Assembly: GCA_947372535.1 (NCBI GenBank)
Contig: CANBUA010000103.1
Coordinates: forward strand, 1 to 14,393
Direction: 5' to 3'
Length of the DNA: 14,393 nt
DNA from: Burkholderiales bacterium
GTDB lineage: Bacteria; Pseudomonadota; Gammaproteobacteria; Burkholderiales; Burkholderiaceae
Numbering within the stretch: position 1 is the stretch's first letter; the number at the start of each line of letters is the position of its first letter. The position numbers and the translations under genes are program-made. The notes under the pieces were generated by a model. The model was not told where the DNA came from, searched no databases, and saw only the letters and a program-made list of their open reading frames with translations. Shown piece after piece: positions 1 through 11,336 of the stretch.

Positions 1-185
1 TCGACAGCGCCAATGTAGAGCCCTCACCGAGCTTTGGCACCCGCATCAGGGCCGACTTCATTGAAGGCATGGCCAAGGTCAACGGGGGCTTTGTGATCTT
101 GCTGGACCTGGGCAGGGTCTTGTCCATGGATGAGATTGCCATGCTCGACGGCATGTCATCTGGCTCTGCCCCACCTTCTCATTGA
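1..185 (+). CDS. cheW: CheW-type coupling protein, 3' end only
   Basis: The gene enters from the left edge in the frame whose first whole codon is at position 3 and stops with TGA at 183-185, so about 60 C-terminal residues are visible. They carry the CheW-family tail [19 protein letters not shown] followed by a short hydrophobic strand. The stretch matches the C-terminus of the second cheW at 2101-2685 almost residue for residue, which is the main evidence for its identity. CheW proteins link MCP receptors to the CheA kinase in the cytoplasmic array. The gene lies 100 nt upstream of the MCP gene, so two paralogous adaptors flank the receptor. Its start, length and upstream partners lie outside the window. 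Confidence 0.9.
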   Translation, partial: DSANVEPSPSFGTRIRADFIEGMAKVNGGFVILLDLGRVLSMDEIAMLDGMSSGSAPPSH

Positions 186-285
186 GCTAATCGATGGCGA
201 CCCAGTCCGCCTCGTATACCCAACTACTTCGTATTCCTATCGTTTTTCAAGCATATGCCTTGACAGCAAGTGCAAAAGGATAATC

Positions 286-2097
286 ATGTTCAAGAACTTC
301 ACAGTTGCAACCAAACTGTATATGGGATTCGGCGCTGTGCTGATGATCCTTTTGACGTTGACCAGCGTTGCCTACGTCAACTTCGGCGCCCTGGCTGAGG
401 CCAACCGATGGAACATCCATACCTATGAGGTCATGTCCGAAGTTGATGCCAGCCTTACCAGCTTGATCAATATGGAAACAGGCGAACGTGGCTTCGCACT
501 CTCCGGCGATGACGAATTCCTGGCGCCCTATCGTTCGGGCGCTGTCGATTTCAAGAAGCACATCGCGAAGATCAAGAGCCTCACAGCTGACAATGCGAGG
601 CAGCAAGAGCGGCTGGATGCCATCGTTGCGAAACAGGAGGAATTAACAGCCAAGGTCATGGAGCCTGAAATTTCATTGCGGCGTGCCGTGACAGCAGGAC
701 GGGCCAATATGGACGCTGTTGTTGCCAGCGTGAGTGCAGCCAAAGGCAAGCAGCACATGGATCAAATTCGCGAACTCGTGGCCCAGATGCGCAGCGCGGA
801 AAGTGACCTGCTGGCAGTACGCTCCCGTGACGCTGAAGCACGGCAAGCGATGACGAATGCGGTTCTCATCTTCGGCAGCATGCTGGCAGTGGCGCTCGCC
901 AGCGTCATTGGCTTCATCCTTGTGCGCTGGCTGCAGTCGACACTGGGCGGGGAGCCTGCCTATGTGTCAGAAATCATGAAGCAGTTGGCCGTCGGCAACT
1001 TCAACACCAACATACAGTTGCGTGCCAATGACAACAGCAGCTTGTTGCACACGGTCAAGCAGACATTAGAAACGGCTAGCAGCAGCATCAATGACGTGGT
1101 GCTGGTCATGGGCTCCATCGCTCAAGGTGACTTGACCAAGAAAATCGACAAGCCATACGAGGGCGCATTCGGCGACATGAAAAACTATGTCAACGATACG
1201 ATTGACAAGCTGTCGCAAATCATTGGCGAAGTGCGCGGCGCCTCTTCGGCCCTGTCTGCTGCTGCAGAGCAGGTGTCGGCCACGGCGCAGAGCATCAGCC
1301 AAGGCGCCAGCGAACAGGCCGCCAGCGTGGAAGAGACATCGGCCTCGATCGAGCAGATGTCGGCATCGGTTCAGCAAAATGCCGACAATGCCAAGGTCAC
1401 CGAGGGCATGTCTGGCAAGGCTGCCAAGGAGGCCTCAGAGGGAGGCCAGGCTGTGCGCGACACCGTGATCGCCATGAAGACCATTGCCGACAAGATCGGC
1501 ATCGTCGATGACATCGCTTATCAAACCAATCTGCTGGCATTGAACGCCGCCATCGAAGCGGCCCGTGCGGGCGAGCATGGCAAGGGCTTCGCCGTGGTAG
1601 CTGACGAAGTCCGCAAGCTGGCCGAACGCAGCCAGGAGGCCGCCCAGGAGATCGGCGAGGTGGCCAAGAACAGCGTGGCGCTGGCCGAACGCGCGGGCGC
1701 CCTGCTTGACACCATCGTGCCGTCGATCTCCAAGGCCTCTGACTTGGTGCAGGAGATCGCCTCGGCCTCCAACGAGCAGTCCTCTGGCATTGGCCAGATC
1801 AACACCGCCATCACCCAGTTGTCGCAACTGACGCAGGAGAACTCCAGCGCCTCTGAAGAGCTGGCTGCCACAGCAGAAGAGATGAGCGGCCAGGCCGAGC
1901 AGTTGCAAGAGCTGATGACCTTCTTCACCACCGATGGCGCCTCAGCCTCGGTGGCTAAAGCATCGCGCTCGAGTGAACGCTCGTCACGCACCGCCAAAGC
2001 CTCACCTGCCTCGGGCAAACTCAAAGTCGGCCACAACCGCAGGCATGACCAAGACGTGGCCGTATCGCACAAGGACTTCGTCAACTTCGAGGTCTGA
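286..2097 (+). CDS. Methyl-accepting chemotaxis protein with CHASE3-like sensor
   Basis: This 603-residue inner-membrane receptor reports to CheW/CheA. I chose the ATG at 286 because AAAAGGA (274-280) sits 5 nt before it and the protein then opens with a normal first membrane segment (about residues 11-33). A predicted extracytoplasmic four-helix region (about 38-175) contains [13 protein letters not shown], typical of CHASE3 domains. A second membrane segment (about 191-213) is followed by one or two HAMP-like units (215-290). The signalling coiled coil spans about 310-545, with the conserved hairpin tip [20 protein letters not shown] near 410-429. A Ser/Ala/Lys-rich linker then leads to the end DFVNFEV, which contains a candidate CheR-docking pentapeptide (DFVNF, 597-601). 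cheW begins 3 nt after the stop. The ligand cannot be told from sequence. Confidence 0.95.
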   Translation: MFKNFTVATKLYMGFGAVLMILLTLTSVAYVNFGALAEANRWNIHTYEVMSEVDASLTSLINMETGERGFALSGDDEFLAPYRSGAVDFKKHIAKIKSLTADNARQQERLDAIVAKQEELTAKVMEPEISLRRAVTAGRANMDAVVASVSAAKGKQHMDQIRELVAQMRSAESDLLAVRSRDAEARQAMTNAVLIFGSMLAVALASVIGFILVRWLQSTLGGEPAYVSEIMKQLAVGNFNTNIQLRANDNSSLLHTVKQTLETASSSINDVVLVMGSIAQGDLTKKIDKPYEGAFGDMKNYVNDTIDKLSQIIGEVRGASSALSAAAEQVSATAQSISQGASEQAASVEETSASIEQMSASVQQNADNAKVTEGMSGKAAKEASEGGQAVRDTVIAMKTIADKIGIVDDIAYQTNLLALNAAIEAARAGEHGKGFAVVADEVRKLAERSQEAAQEIGEVAKNSVALAERAGALLDTIVPSISKASDLVQEIASASNEQSSGIGQINTAITQLSQLTQENSSASEELAATAEEMSGQAEQLQELMTFFTTDGASASVAKASRSSERSSRTAKASPASGKLKVGHNRRHDQDVAVSHKDFVNFEV

Positions 2098-2100
2098 GAC

Positions 2101-2685
2101 ATGAGCACACTTGCCTTGACGAAAGCCCTCGCGGCGAAGGCCTCTGTCGACAGACAGGTGTCGTCCCGCGGCGGTGCCACCAGCCAGTACCTGATTTTCA
2201 GTCTGGGCGGTGAGTTGTTTGGCGTAGGCTCGCTGTGTGTGCGCGAAATCATCGGATACGGCAACGTCACGTCGGTGCCGATGATGCCTGGTTTCATCCG
2301 GGGGGTGATCGATCTCCGTGGTGCCGTGGTACCCGTCATCGATCTGAACACCCGTTTCGGACGCGGCAAAACCGAGGTCTCGCAACGCACCTGCATTGTC
2401 ATCCTGGAAATTGAGAACGATGAGGGTACGCAAGTATTGAGCATCGTCGTGGACGCTGTGATCGCAGTGCGCCAAATTGACGGTGCCAGCATAGAGCCCG
2501 CTCCCAATTTCGGCACCCGCACCAAGGCGGATTTCATCGATGGTATGGCTAAGGTCAACGGGGGCTTTGTGATGTTGTTGGGCCTGGGCAAGGTCATGTC
2601 CACGGATGAAATCGCCACGCTTAACGGCATGGCTGCGAACGACAGTACTCCAATGGAAGGTTCATTGACATGCAGCCCATTTTGA
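2101..2685 (+). CDS. cheW: CheW chemotaxis coupling protein (second copy)
   Basis: This 194-residue cytoplasmic adaptor is expected to bridge the MCP and CheA. A non-conserved N-terminal tail of about 27 residues precedes the CheW domain, which starts at QYLIFSLGGELFGV. The domain continues with VREII, then MPGFIRGVIDLRGAVVPVIDL, and ends with the [19 protein letters not shown] segment. It is slightly longer than the roughly 160-170 residues usual for CheW because of both tails. The ATG lies 3 nt after the mcp stop, with a purine-rich GAGG about 9 nt upstream, and the 3' end overlaps cheR by 16 nt. The C-terminal half is closely similar in protein and DNA to the partial cheW at 1-185, pointing to a tandem duplication around the receptor gene. 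Confidence 0.95.
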   Translation: MSTLALTKALAAKASVDRQVSSRGGATSQYLIFSLGGELFGVGSLCVREIIGYGNVTSVPMMPGFIRGVIDLRGAVVPVIDLNTRFGRGKTEVSQRTCIVILEIENDEGTQVLSIVVDAVIAVRQIDGASIEPAPNFGTRTKADFIDGMAKVNGGFVMLLGLGKVMSTDEIATLNGMAANDSTPMEGSLTCSPF

Positions 2686-3479
2686 GTGACAAAGAATTTA
2701 GCGGATTCAGTCGCCTGATATTCGACATGGCGGGCATACACATGAATCCGTCCAAAAAGCCCTTGGTTGGTGGGCGATTGGCCAAGCGCCTGAGCCACCA
2801 TGGGTTGGACAGTTACGGCGACTATTTGGCCTTGGTTAAAAAGGATCAAGGAGAGTGCCAGATCGCAGTGGACCTGCTCACCACCAACGAAACCTATTTT
2901 TTTCGTGAGCCTCAGCACTTCGAGTTCTTGGCCAAGGTCATCGCACCTGAGTTGGCCAAACGCGCGAACATCCGCATCTGGTGCGGTGCCAGCTCAACAG
3001 GGGAGGAGCCCTACACCATTGCCATGACTTTGGCGCAAGCCTTAGGGCATACACGCTTTGATATCCTGGCCTCCGACATCAGCACCCGCGTGCTAGATAC
3101 CGCACGCAAGGGACTCTATCCCCTGGAGGATGCCAAAGACATCCCTGCACCGTTGCGCATCAAGCATTGCCTCAAAGGCGTTGGTCCGCAAGATGGCTGG
3201 TTCCTGGTCGACAAGCCGCTGCGCGATCGCATTCGCTTCGATCAGATCAACCTCAACGCACCCTTGCCCGACATCGGTGTATTCGATGTGATCTTTCTGC
3301 GCAACGTGATGATCTATTTCAATCCGGAGACCAAGCGCGACCTGGTGAGCCGGCTCATCCCATTGCTGCGCCCCGGGGGGTATTTCTTGATCAGCCACTC
3401 CGAGAGCCTGCATGGCGTCACCGACCAGTTGAAGATGATCAAGCCCTCCATTTACTGCAAACCTGAAGGTCTCACATGA
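2670..3479 (+). CDS. cheR: Chemoreceptor glutamate methyltransferase CheR
   Basis: This 269-residue cytoplasmic enzyme uses S-adenosylmethionine to methylate glutamates on the MCP, driving adaptation. A helical N-terminal domain (about 8-65) is followed by [10 protein letters not shown] (71-80), the SAM-binding STGEEPY (109-115), the acidic strand end ILASDIS (D136) and RNVMIYF (211-217), all family hallmarks. The beta-subdomain contains LKGVGPQDG (168-176), aligning without a gap to the equivalent loop of E. coli CheR. In this family that loop goes with receptors bearing a C-terminal pentapeptide. GGAAGG at 2655-2660 is a good ribosome binding site 9 nt before the ATG. The start lies inside the cheW end, and the stop overlaps the cheB start as ATGA, so translation is probably coupled. 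Confidence 0.97.
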   Translation: MQPILSDKEFSGFSRLIFDMAGIHMNPSKKPLVGGRLAKRLSHHGLDSYGDYLALVKKDQGECQIAVDLLTTNETYFFREPQHFEFLAKVIAPELAKRANIRIWCGASSTGEEPYTIAMTLAQALGHTRFDILASDISTRVLDTARKGLYPLEDAKDIPAPLRIKHCLKGVGPQDGWFLVDKPLRDRIRFDQINLNAPLPDIGVFDVIFLRNVMIYFNPETKRDLVSRLIPLLRPGGYFLISHSESLHGVTDQLKMIKPSIYCKPEGLT

Positions 3480-4556
3480 GCAACCCCATCCGTGTCTTGA
3501 TCGTTGACGACTCGGCCGTGGTGCGCCAGGTCATGACGGAGATTTTGTCTGCGGACAAAGCCATCCAGGTCATTGGTGCGGCGGCGGATCCCATTTTTGC
3601 CCTGGCCCGCATGGAAAAGGAATGGCCCGATGTGATCGTGTTGGACGTCGAGATGCCCCGCATGGACGGTCTCACCTTTTTGCGCAAGATCATGGCCGAA
3701 CGGCCTACGCCCGTGGTGATCTGTTCGACCCTGACCACGCAAGGCGCGGAGACGACCATGCAAGCCATGGCTGCTGGTGCGGTGAGCATCGTGGCCAAGC
3801 CGAAGATGGACCTCAAAAATTCGCTCCGTGACAGCTCCGATGACCTGATATCGATGGTCAAGGCCGCGGCGCAGGCCAGGGTGCGTCGGTCGGCTCCGGT
3901 GAGCAAGGTTGCGCTGGCGCCTGCCAAGCTCACGGCAGACGCCGTGCTGCCGGGCGCGCCCGCTGGGCAGCACCGCGCCATGGCCGAGACGACAGACCGC
4001 GTGGTAGCACTGGGTACATCGACAGGTGGCACGCAAGCATTGGAGGCTGTGCTGTGTGCCTTGCCTGTCGACTGCCCAGGCATCGTGATCGTGCAGCACA
4101 TGCCCGAGCAATTCACCGCTGCTTTTGCGCAGAGGCTCAACAAGGTCTGCGAGATTGAAGTACGCGAGGCCGCCAATGGCGACCGCGTGCATGCAGGCCT
4201 GGCCTTGATCGCCCCAGGTGGGCGTCACCTCGTTTTGGAGCGCAATGGCGCTCAATACCGCGTGGCGGTGATCGATGGGCCGCCGGTGAGTCGTCACCGC
4301 CCTTCGGTGGATGTGTTGTTCAGGTCTGTTGCACGCGCTGCCGGTCGAAACGCCCTGGGCGTGATCATGACGGGCATGGGCGATGACGGTGCAAGAGGCC
4401 TCAAGGAGATGCGTGAAGCGGGTGCTCGCACGCTGGGCCAGGATGAAGACAGCTGCGTGGTCTACGGCATGCCCAAGGAGGCTTTCAAGCTTGGTGCAGT
4501 GGAGCACGAGCTCCCGCTGGACGCCATCCCATCGGCCATCGTGTCGGGTAGATGGC

Positions 4557-4567
<11 letters not shown>
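3476..4567 (+). CDS. cheB: Chemotaxis methylesterase/glutamine deamidase CheB
   Basis: This 363-residue cytoplasmic enzyme removes methyl groups from receptor glutamates when phosphorylated, opposing CheR. Residues 5-125 form a receiver with acidic pair D11/D12, phospho-acceptor D57 in [13 protein letters not shown], and KPK near 108-110. A linker of about 45 residues leads to the esterase domain (about 174-360). The catalytic triad is visible as S182 in GTSTGG, H208 in VQHMPEQ and D304 in TGMGDDGA. The length is typical of the family. The gene overlaps cheR by 4 nt (ATGA). No cheD lies between cheR and cheB, unlike in many betaproteobacterial chemotaxis operons. The next gene starts inside the last codons, so the kinase and EAL genes probably share this transcript. 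Confidence 0.97.
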
Positions 4568-8056
<3,489 letters not shown>

Positions 8057-8060
<4 letters not shown>

Positions 8061-9328
8061 GTAACACCGAGAACTACCTAAGTGCCGTTGTCATTGATGA
8101 CGAAGAATTCATGCGCAAGCTGATTGCATTTCAGCTGCGTGCGCTTGGCTGCAAATCAGTCATTTGTCATGAGTCGGGCAAGGAGGCTTTGAGCACTTTG
8201 TCTCAGCCCAATCACAACATCCAACTTGTGATCTGCGATCTGCAAATGCCCATCATGGATGGCGTCGAAGTGGTGCGACTTTTGGGCGCCATGGGCTATA
8301 AGGGCTCGTTGATCCTGGTGAGTGGCGAAGACCAACGAACCTTGAGCATGGCAGAAAGACTGGCAAAGGAACATGGTCTGCATGTTCTAGGTGTGCTCAC
8401 TAAGCCCATACAGCCGGCTCAACTGACATGGCTGTTGAACAGGCTGGATTCAGAAGTAGACGCCATGACGCCGCCCAAGAAGGAACCGGAGGGCAAGATG
8501 AGCGCTTCTGAACTGGCTCGTGGCATTGCCCAAGGGCAACTGCTCAACCACTACCAGCCAAAAGTCTGTATGCGCACTGGCGCGGTCATGGGGATGGAAG
8601 CGCTGGTGCGCTGGCAGCACCCAGAGCATGGCCTCATCTATCCTGATGCATTCATTTCGGTCGCTGAAGAGAACGACCTGATCGATTTGCTTAGCCGGGC
8701 GGTGATAGGCGGGCCCCAAGGTGCGCTGCGACATCTCAAGCAATGGCTGGATGCAGGCCAGGACATGCATGTCGCAGTAAACGTGTCCATGGACAACTTG
8801 ACTGATTTGAAGTTTCCCGATTTCATCACGCAAGCCGCTCAGGAGGCTGATGTGAACTTGCGGCATTTGATCCTTGAAGTCACTGAGAGCCGCTTGACGG
8901 CAGATTTCAGATCGGTGAGGGATGTGCTGACCCGTATGCGACTCAAGAGGTTGAGACTGTCCATAGATGACTTCGGAACAGGTTATTCGTCGTTAGCGCA
9001 ATTGCATGATTTGCCATTTGACGAACTTAAGATCGACCAACGCTTTGTCCACTTGGCACATCAAGACCATGCCCTCAACAGTCTTTTAGAAGCCAGCGTG
9101 AACATGGCACGTGATCTTCAGATGAAGACGACTGGCGAGGGGGTTGAAACCGTCGAGGATTGGCTGCACCTTAAAAGCAAAGGTTGCGACCTTGCACAAG
9201 GTTATTGGATTGCAAGGCCCATGGCCCCTGATCAAGTCTTGCCCTGGGTTGCCACTTGGCGTGAAAAGGTTGGGACTCGCCCAGAACTGTTCGGGCAAGA
9301 GTTGCATGTCTTGACCGACGACATGTGA
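8057..9328 (+). CDS. Response regulator with EAL c-di-GMP phosphodiesterase (RocR-like)
   Basis: This 423-residue cytoplasmic protein has an N-terminal receiver (about 8-130; D14/D15, phospho-acceptor D61 in VICDLQMPIMDG, TKP at 115-117) joined by a lysine-rich linker to an EAL domain (about 148-395). The metal and catalytic set of active EAL enzymes is complete: E181 in MEALVRW, N242 in VNVS, E274 in LEVTES, D304/D305 in IDDFGTGYSSL, K325 in LKID, E361 and E364 in EGVE, and Q381 in QGYW. The spacing of these residues resembles Pseudomonas RocR. It should therefore hydrolyse c-di-GMP to pGpG under phosphorylation control. The ATGA overlap with the kinase gene marks that kinase, through its HPt H1109, as the likely phosphodonor; a CheA elsewhere is an alternative. 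It is the last gene of the operon. Confidence 0.95.
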
Positions 9329-9363
9329 TGAGCATGCCGGCTGTCGCCGGTCTTGTCCAAAGC

Positions 9364-9397
9364 AACCCCAGTGTGTTGATTCACCTGGGGTTTTTTT
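9364..9397 (+). terminator. Intrinsic terminator after the chemosensory operon
   Basis: AACCCCAGTG (9364-9373) pairs with CAC-C-TGGGGTT (9382-9392) with one bulged C and an 8-nt loop, and seven T residues follow (9391-9397). It lies 36 nt past the EAL gene stop. A smaller GC hairpin, GCCGGC-TGTC-GCCGGT (9336-9351), sits between stop and terminator and may add 3'-end stability. Confidence 0.85.
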
Positions 9398-9413
9398 GTC
9401 AGGAAAACCTGAG

Positions 9414-9443
9414 TTGACCGACTAACCTATTGCCCCATTGAAT
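9414..9443 (+). promoter_or_regulatory. Possible sigma-70-type promoter for msrAB
   Basis: TTGACC (9414-9419) and TTGAAT (9438-9443) are separated by 18 nt in the short space between the upstream terminator and msrA. The -35 matches five of six consensus positions and the -10 four of six. The context requires a promoter somewhere in 9398-9500, but this exact site is only a candidate. Confidence 0.3.
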
Positions 9444-9513
9444 CGGCGCTGGTCTACCAGGCATCTGGCCTGTTGCTCATCGATTGCAGCGCATGCGTGC
9501 GCAGGAGATTGTC

Positions 9514-10254
9514 ATGTCACGAAACTTCTTCTTTGCCACCAACAAACCTCACCATGCCTTGAGTTTGCCCATCCTCGCCGGAGCCATGGTGGCGGCGCTG
9601 TGGTTCGCCACGCCGTCCGTCGCTGAGCAGGCGGTGGCGATACCGGCACCCGCCAGTGACGAGGCCGTGGCGGCCCATGCCTCCACCGAGACCGCCGTCC
9701 TGGCGGGCGGTTGCTTCTGGGGCGTGCAAGGTGTGTTCCAGCACGTCCAAGGCGTGAGCAGCGCGGTGTCGGGGTATGCAGGCGGTGCCGCAGACAGCGC
9801 GCAGTATGAGCAGGTGGGCTCTGGCGCCACGGGTCATGCAGAGTCGGTGCGCATCACCTTCGATCCCAAAAAGATCAGCTACGGGAAGCTCTTGCAGATC
9901 TATTTCTCCGTGGCCCACAACCCCACGGAGCTGAACCGTCAGGGGCCGGACACCGGGACGCAGTACCGGTCCACGATTTTTCCGGCCAGCCCTGAGCAGA
10001 TGCGCGTGGCGCAGGCCTACATCGAGCAACTCAACCGCAGCAAGACCTTTGGCCGAAACCTGGCCACCACGGTCGAGCCATTGAAGGCTTTTTATCCCGC
10101 CGAGGCCTATCACCAGGACTTCCTGACACTGCACCCCAGCCATCCCTACATCGCGATCAACGACATGCCCAAGGTGGAGAACCTCAAGCGCATGTTTCCG
10201 GCTACTTACCAAGACAAGCCGGTGTTGGTCGGATCGCTCAAAGCCAAACTGTGA
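9514..10254 (+). CDS. msrA: Peptide-methionine (S)-S-oxide reductase, exported
   Basis: This 246-residue enzyme reduces the S-epimer of methionine sulfoxide in proteins. ATG 9514 is preceded by AGGAG (9503-9507) at 6 nt and gives a clear signal peptide: a basic start, a hydrophobic stretch LSLPILAGAMVAALWF (about 16-31), and a probable cleavage site after TPSVA (about 37). The mature protein should be periplasmic. The catalytic motif GGCFWG contains C67. E110 in GHAESV and the RQGPDTGTQYRS segment (D146, Y151) complete the active-site signature. C67 is the only cysteine in the whole protein, so the C-terminal recycling cysteines found in many bacterial MsrAs are absent. msrB follows after 8 nt, so the two are probably co-transcribed to handle both sulfoxide epimers. 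Confidence 0.95.
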   Translation: MSRNFFFATNKPHHALSLPILAGAMVAALWFATPSVAEQAVAIPAPASDEAVAAHASTETAVLAGGCFWGVQGVFQHVQGVSSAVSGYAGGAADSAQYEQVGSGATGHAESVRITFDPKKISYGKLLQIYFSVAHNPTELNRQGPDTGTQYRSTIFPASPEQMRVAQAYIEQLNRSKTFGRNLATTVEPLKAFYPAEAYHQDFLTLHPSHPYIAINDMPKVENLKRMFPATYQDKPVLVGSLKAKL

Positions 10255-10262
10255 GGCACCCC

Positions 10263-10769
10263 ATGACACAAGCTGTACGCCGTTTGCTGTTGACCGCTGG
10301 TGCATCACTCTGCGCTGGCGCCCTTTGGTGGCGCTCAAGTTCGACCAGCCGGGCAGAGGCGGCCACGCCCGAGAAATTCGAGGTTAGCCACACCGACGAG
10401 GAATGGCGCAAGTTGCTGACCCCGAACCAGTACGCCGTGCTTCGGCATGAAGGCACCGAACGGCCATTCAGCAGCACGCTCAATGAGGAGCATCGCCCAG
10501 GTCGATTCACATGCGCGGCTTGCGCGCTGGCGCTGTTCTCCTCCAAGACCAAATTCAACAGCGGCACGGGCTGGCCCAGTTTCTGGCAACCCCTGCCCAA
10601 GGCCGTGGTGGAACGCCAGGATGGCGCACTAGGCATGACGCGCACGGAGGTGCACTGCCGGCGCTGCGGTGGCCACTTGGGTCATGTCTTTGACGATGGC
10701 CCCAGGCCGACCGGCTTGCGCTATTGCATGAATGGGGTGTCGCTGGCGTTCCAGCCTGGCAGCGAGTGA
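10263..10769 (+). CDS. msrB: Peptide-methionine (R)-S-oxide reductase, exported
   Basis: This 168-residue enzyme reduces the R-epimer of methionine sulfoxide and complements MsrA. ATG 10263 has GAGG (10253-10256) 6 nt upstream. An in-frame GTG at 10251 overlapping the msrA stop is less likely. The N-terminus has VRRLLLTAGASLCAGALWW, a hydrophobic export signal with a twin arginine that could be a Tat or Sec signal, with possible cleavage after AEA (about 33). The MsrB domain shows the zinc-binding pairs C84/C87 (CAAC) and C132/C135 (CRRC), GTGWPSFW (101-108), HLGHVFDDGP, and catalytic C155 in RYCMNGVSL. Apart from the zinc ligands, C155 is the only cysteine in the mature part, again lacking an obvious resolving cysteine. 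The gene converges on the 65-residue ORF on the opposite strand. Confidence 0.95.
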   Translation: MTQAVRRLLLTAGASLCAGALWWRSSSTSRAEAATPEKFEVSHTDEEWRKLLTPNQYAVLRHEGTERPFSSTLNEEHRPGRFTCAACALALFSSKTKFNSGTGWPSFWQPLPKAVVERQDGALGMTRTEVHCRRCGGHLGHVFDDGPRPTGLRYCMNGVSLAFQPGSE

Positions 10770-10791
10770 TCACGACCTTGAGCTAAAGCAC

Positions 10792-10821
10792 CGGTGGCGA
10801 ATTTCCGTCATCGGGCCACCG
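10792..10821. terminator. Hairpin between convergent genes, possible weak terminator
   Basis: CGGTGGC (10792-10798) and GCCACCG (10815-10821) form a 7-bp GC-rich stem with a 16-nt loop in the 74 nt between msrB and the opposing small gene. Neither side has a real T run, so it may be a weak bidirectional terminator or only chance pairing. Confidence 0.3.
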
Positions 10822-10843
10822 CTTGGTCCTCGTCATGGGGCTG

Positions 10844-11041
10844 TCATGCAGCAGCGCCAGTGGCAGGTTCAGACAGACCGATCAAGGGTAAGCGGGAACT
10901 GCGTGCGAGTGCCAATTCAGTCTTGATGATTTCATCGGCGATCTGATCGATCTGCTGGCTGTCCCAATGCTTGCAGGCATAGGCCATCTCCAGTTTGTTG
11001 CGCAAACTGTCGTATTGACCGATGAGGTTCTGGTAAGTCAT
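10844..11041 (-). CDS. Small helical protein of unknown function
   Basis: I do not recognise this family. The 65-residue product starts MTYQNLIGQYDSLRNKLEMA and is rich in Leu, Glu, Asp and Gln in a heptad-like pattern over residues 1-47, suggesting two amphipathic helices. A flexible Pro/Gly/Ala tail follows. It has one Cys and no signal peptide or membrane segment. ATG 11041 is preferred because AAGGA lies 8 nt upstream; the in-frame ATG at 11050 touches that motif and has no site of its own. It lies downstream of the kinase/phosphatase gene on the same strand but 295 nt away, across a dehydrogenase remnant. Co-transcription is therefore uncertain. The amino-acid composition looks like a genuine protein rather than a shadow frame. 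Confidence 0.6.
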   Translation of the reverse strand: MTYQNLIGQYDSLRNKLEMAYACKHWDSQQIDQIADEIIKTELALARSSRLPLIGLSEPATGAAA

Positions 11042-11164
11042 GGTGTTCATCCTTGTTTTCAGGGTGCTCAACTGCTGGTGGCAAATGGAGTGCCTGCCCA
11101 GGTTTCTCATCCTCAGCTCGCCTGCTCGCCGCATGTGCTGCCGAAAACATTGCTGCGGTGAAGC

Positions 11165-11320
11165 TGGCGGCATTGGTGACCAGGATGTCGAGCCCGCCAA
11201 GTCCCTTGACGGAGTCAGTCACGAATTTTTTGCAGAAATTTCGTCCCCGATGTCACCTGGCAAGGGCAGGGCGATCCTGCAGGCGCCTTGCATGAACTGC
11301 ACCACTTCTCGGGCGTAGGC
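11165..11320 (-). pseudogene. Remnant of a short-chain dehydrogenase/reductase, frameshifted
   Basis: Two adjoining - strand frames together read as the middle of an SDR oxidoreductase. The first (about 11320-11240) gives AYAREVVQFMQGACRIALPL followed by PGDIGDE. The second (about 11237-11165) gives FCKKFVTDSVKGLGGLDILV followed by TNAA. The ALPGDI.DE..FC..LV...V..LGGLDILVNNA order is characteristic of SDR enzymes, around the NNAG structural motif. The join needs one inserted base in the AAATTT run near 11236-11241. The N-terminal nucleotide-binding GxxxGxG region and everything after NAA, including the YxxxK catalytic site, are missing. No start codon or complete ORF can be made, so this is a decayed fragment of about 50 codons that begins almost at the kinase stop. 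Confidence 0.6.
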
Positions 11321-11336
11321 GATGGGCTGACACCAG

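Noticed and set aside
130..285. Longer N-terminus for the MCP starting at 130
   Set aside because: It overlaps the end of the upstream cheW and adds 52 residues unlike any receptor N-terminus. ATG 286 has a good ribosome binding site and directly precedes the first membrane helix.
186..285. Search of the cheW-mcp gap for a promoter or terminator
   Set aside because: No convincing sigma-28, sigma-54 or sigma-70 element and no hairpin with a T run. A GG..GC pair near 195-210 has 11-nt instead of 10-nt spacing.
260..286. TTGACA with a following TAATCA as a promoter for the MCP gene
   Set aside because: The spacing is only 15 nt and the -10 would overlap the start codon and sit beside the ribosome binding site, so it would give no usable leader.
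1521..2918. 465-residue open frame on the - strand across mcp, cheW and cheR
   Set aside because: It lies wholly antisense to three well-supported genes, has low-complexity Ser/Ala/Thr-rich composition and shows no domain.
4383..4556. Upstream start for the hybrid kinase inside cheB
   Set aside because: The extra 58 residues are Arg/Trp/Ser-rich, overlap 185 nt of the CheB catalytic domain and have no ribosome binding site.
9484..9513. Earlier ATG for msrA at 9484
   Set aside because: It adds ten residues ahead of the signal peptide. The ATG at 9514 has AGGAG at the right distance.
10305..10320. Cys in the MsrB signal (ASLC) as a lipoprotein site
   Set aside because: The residue before Cys is Leu, whereas a lipobox needs Gly, Ala or Ser there.
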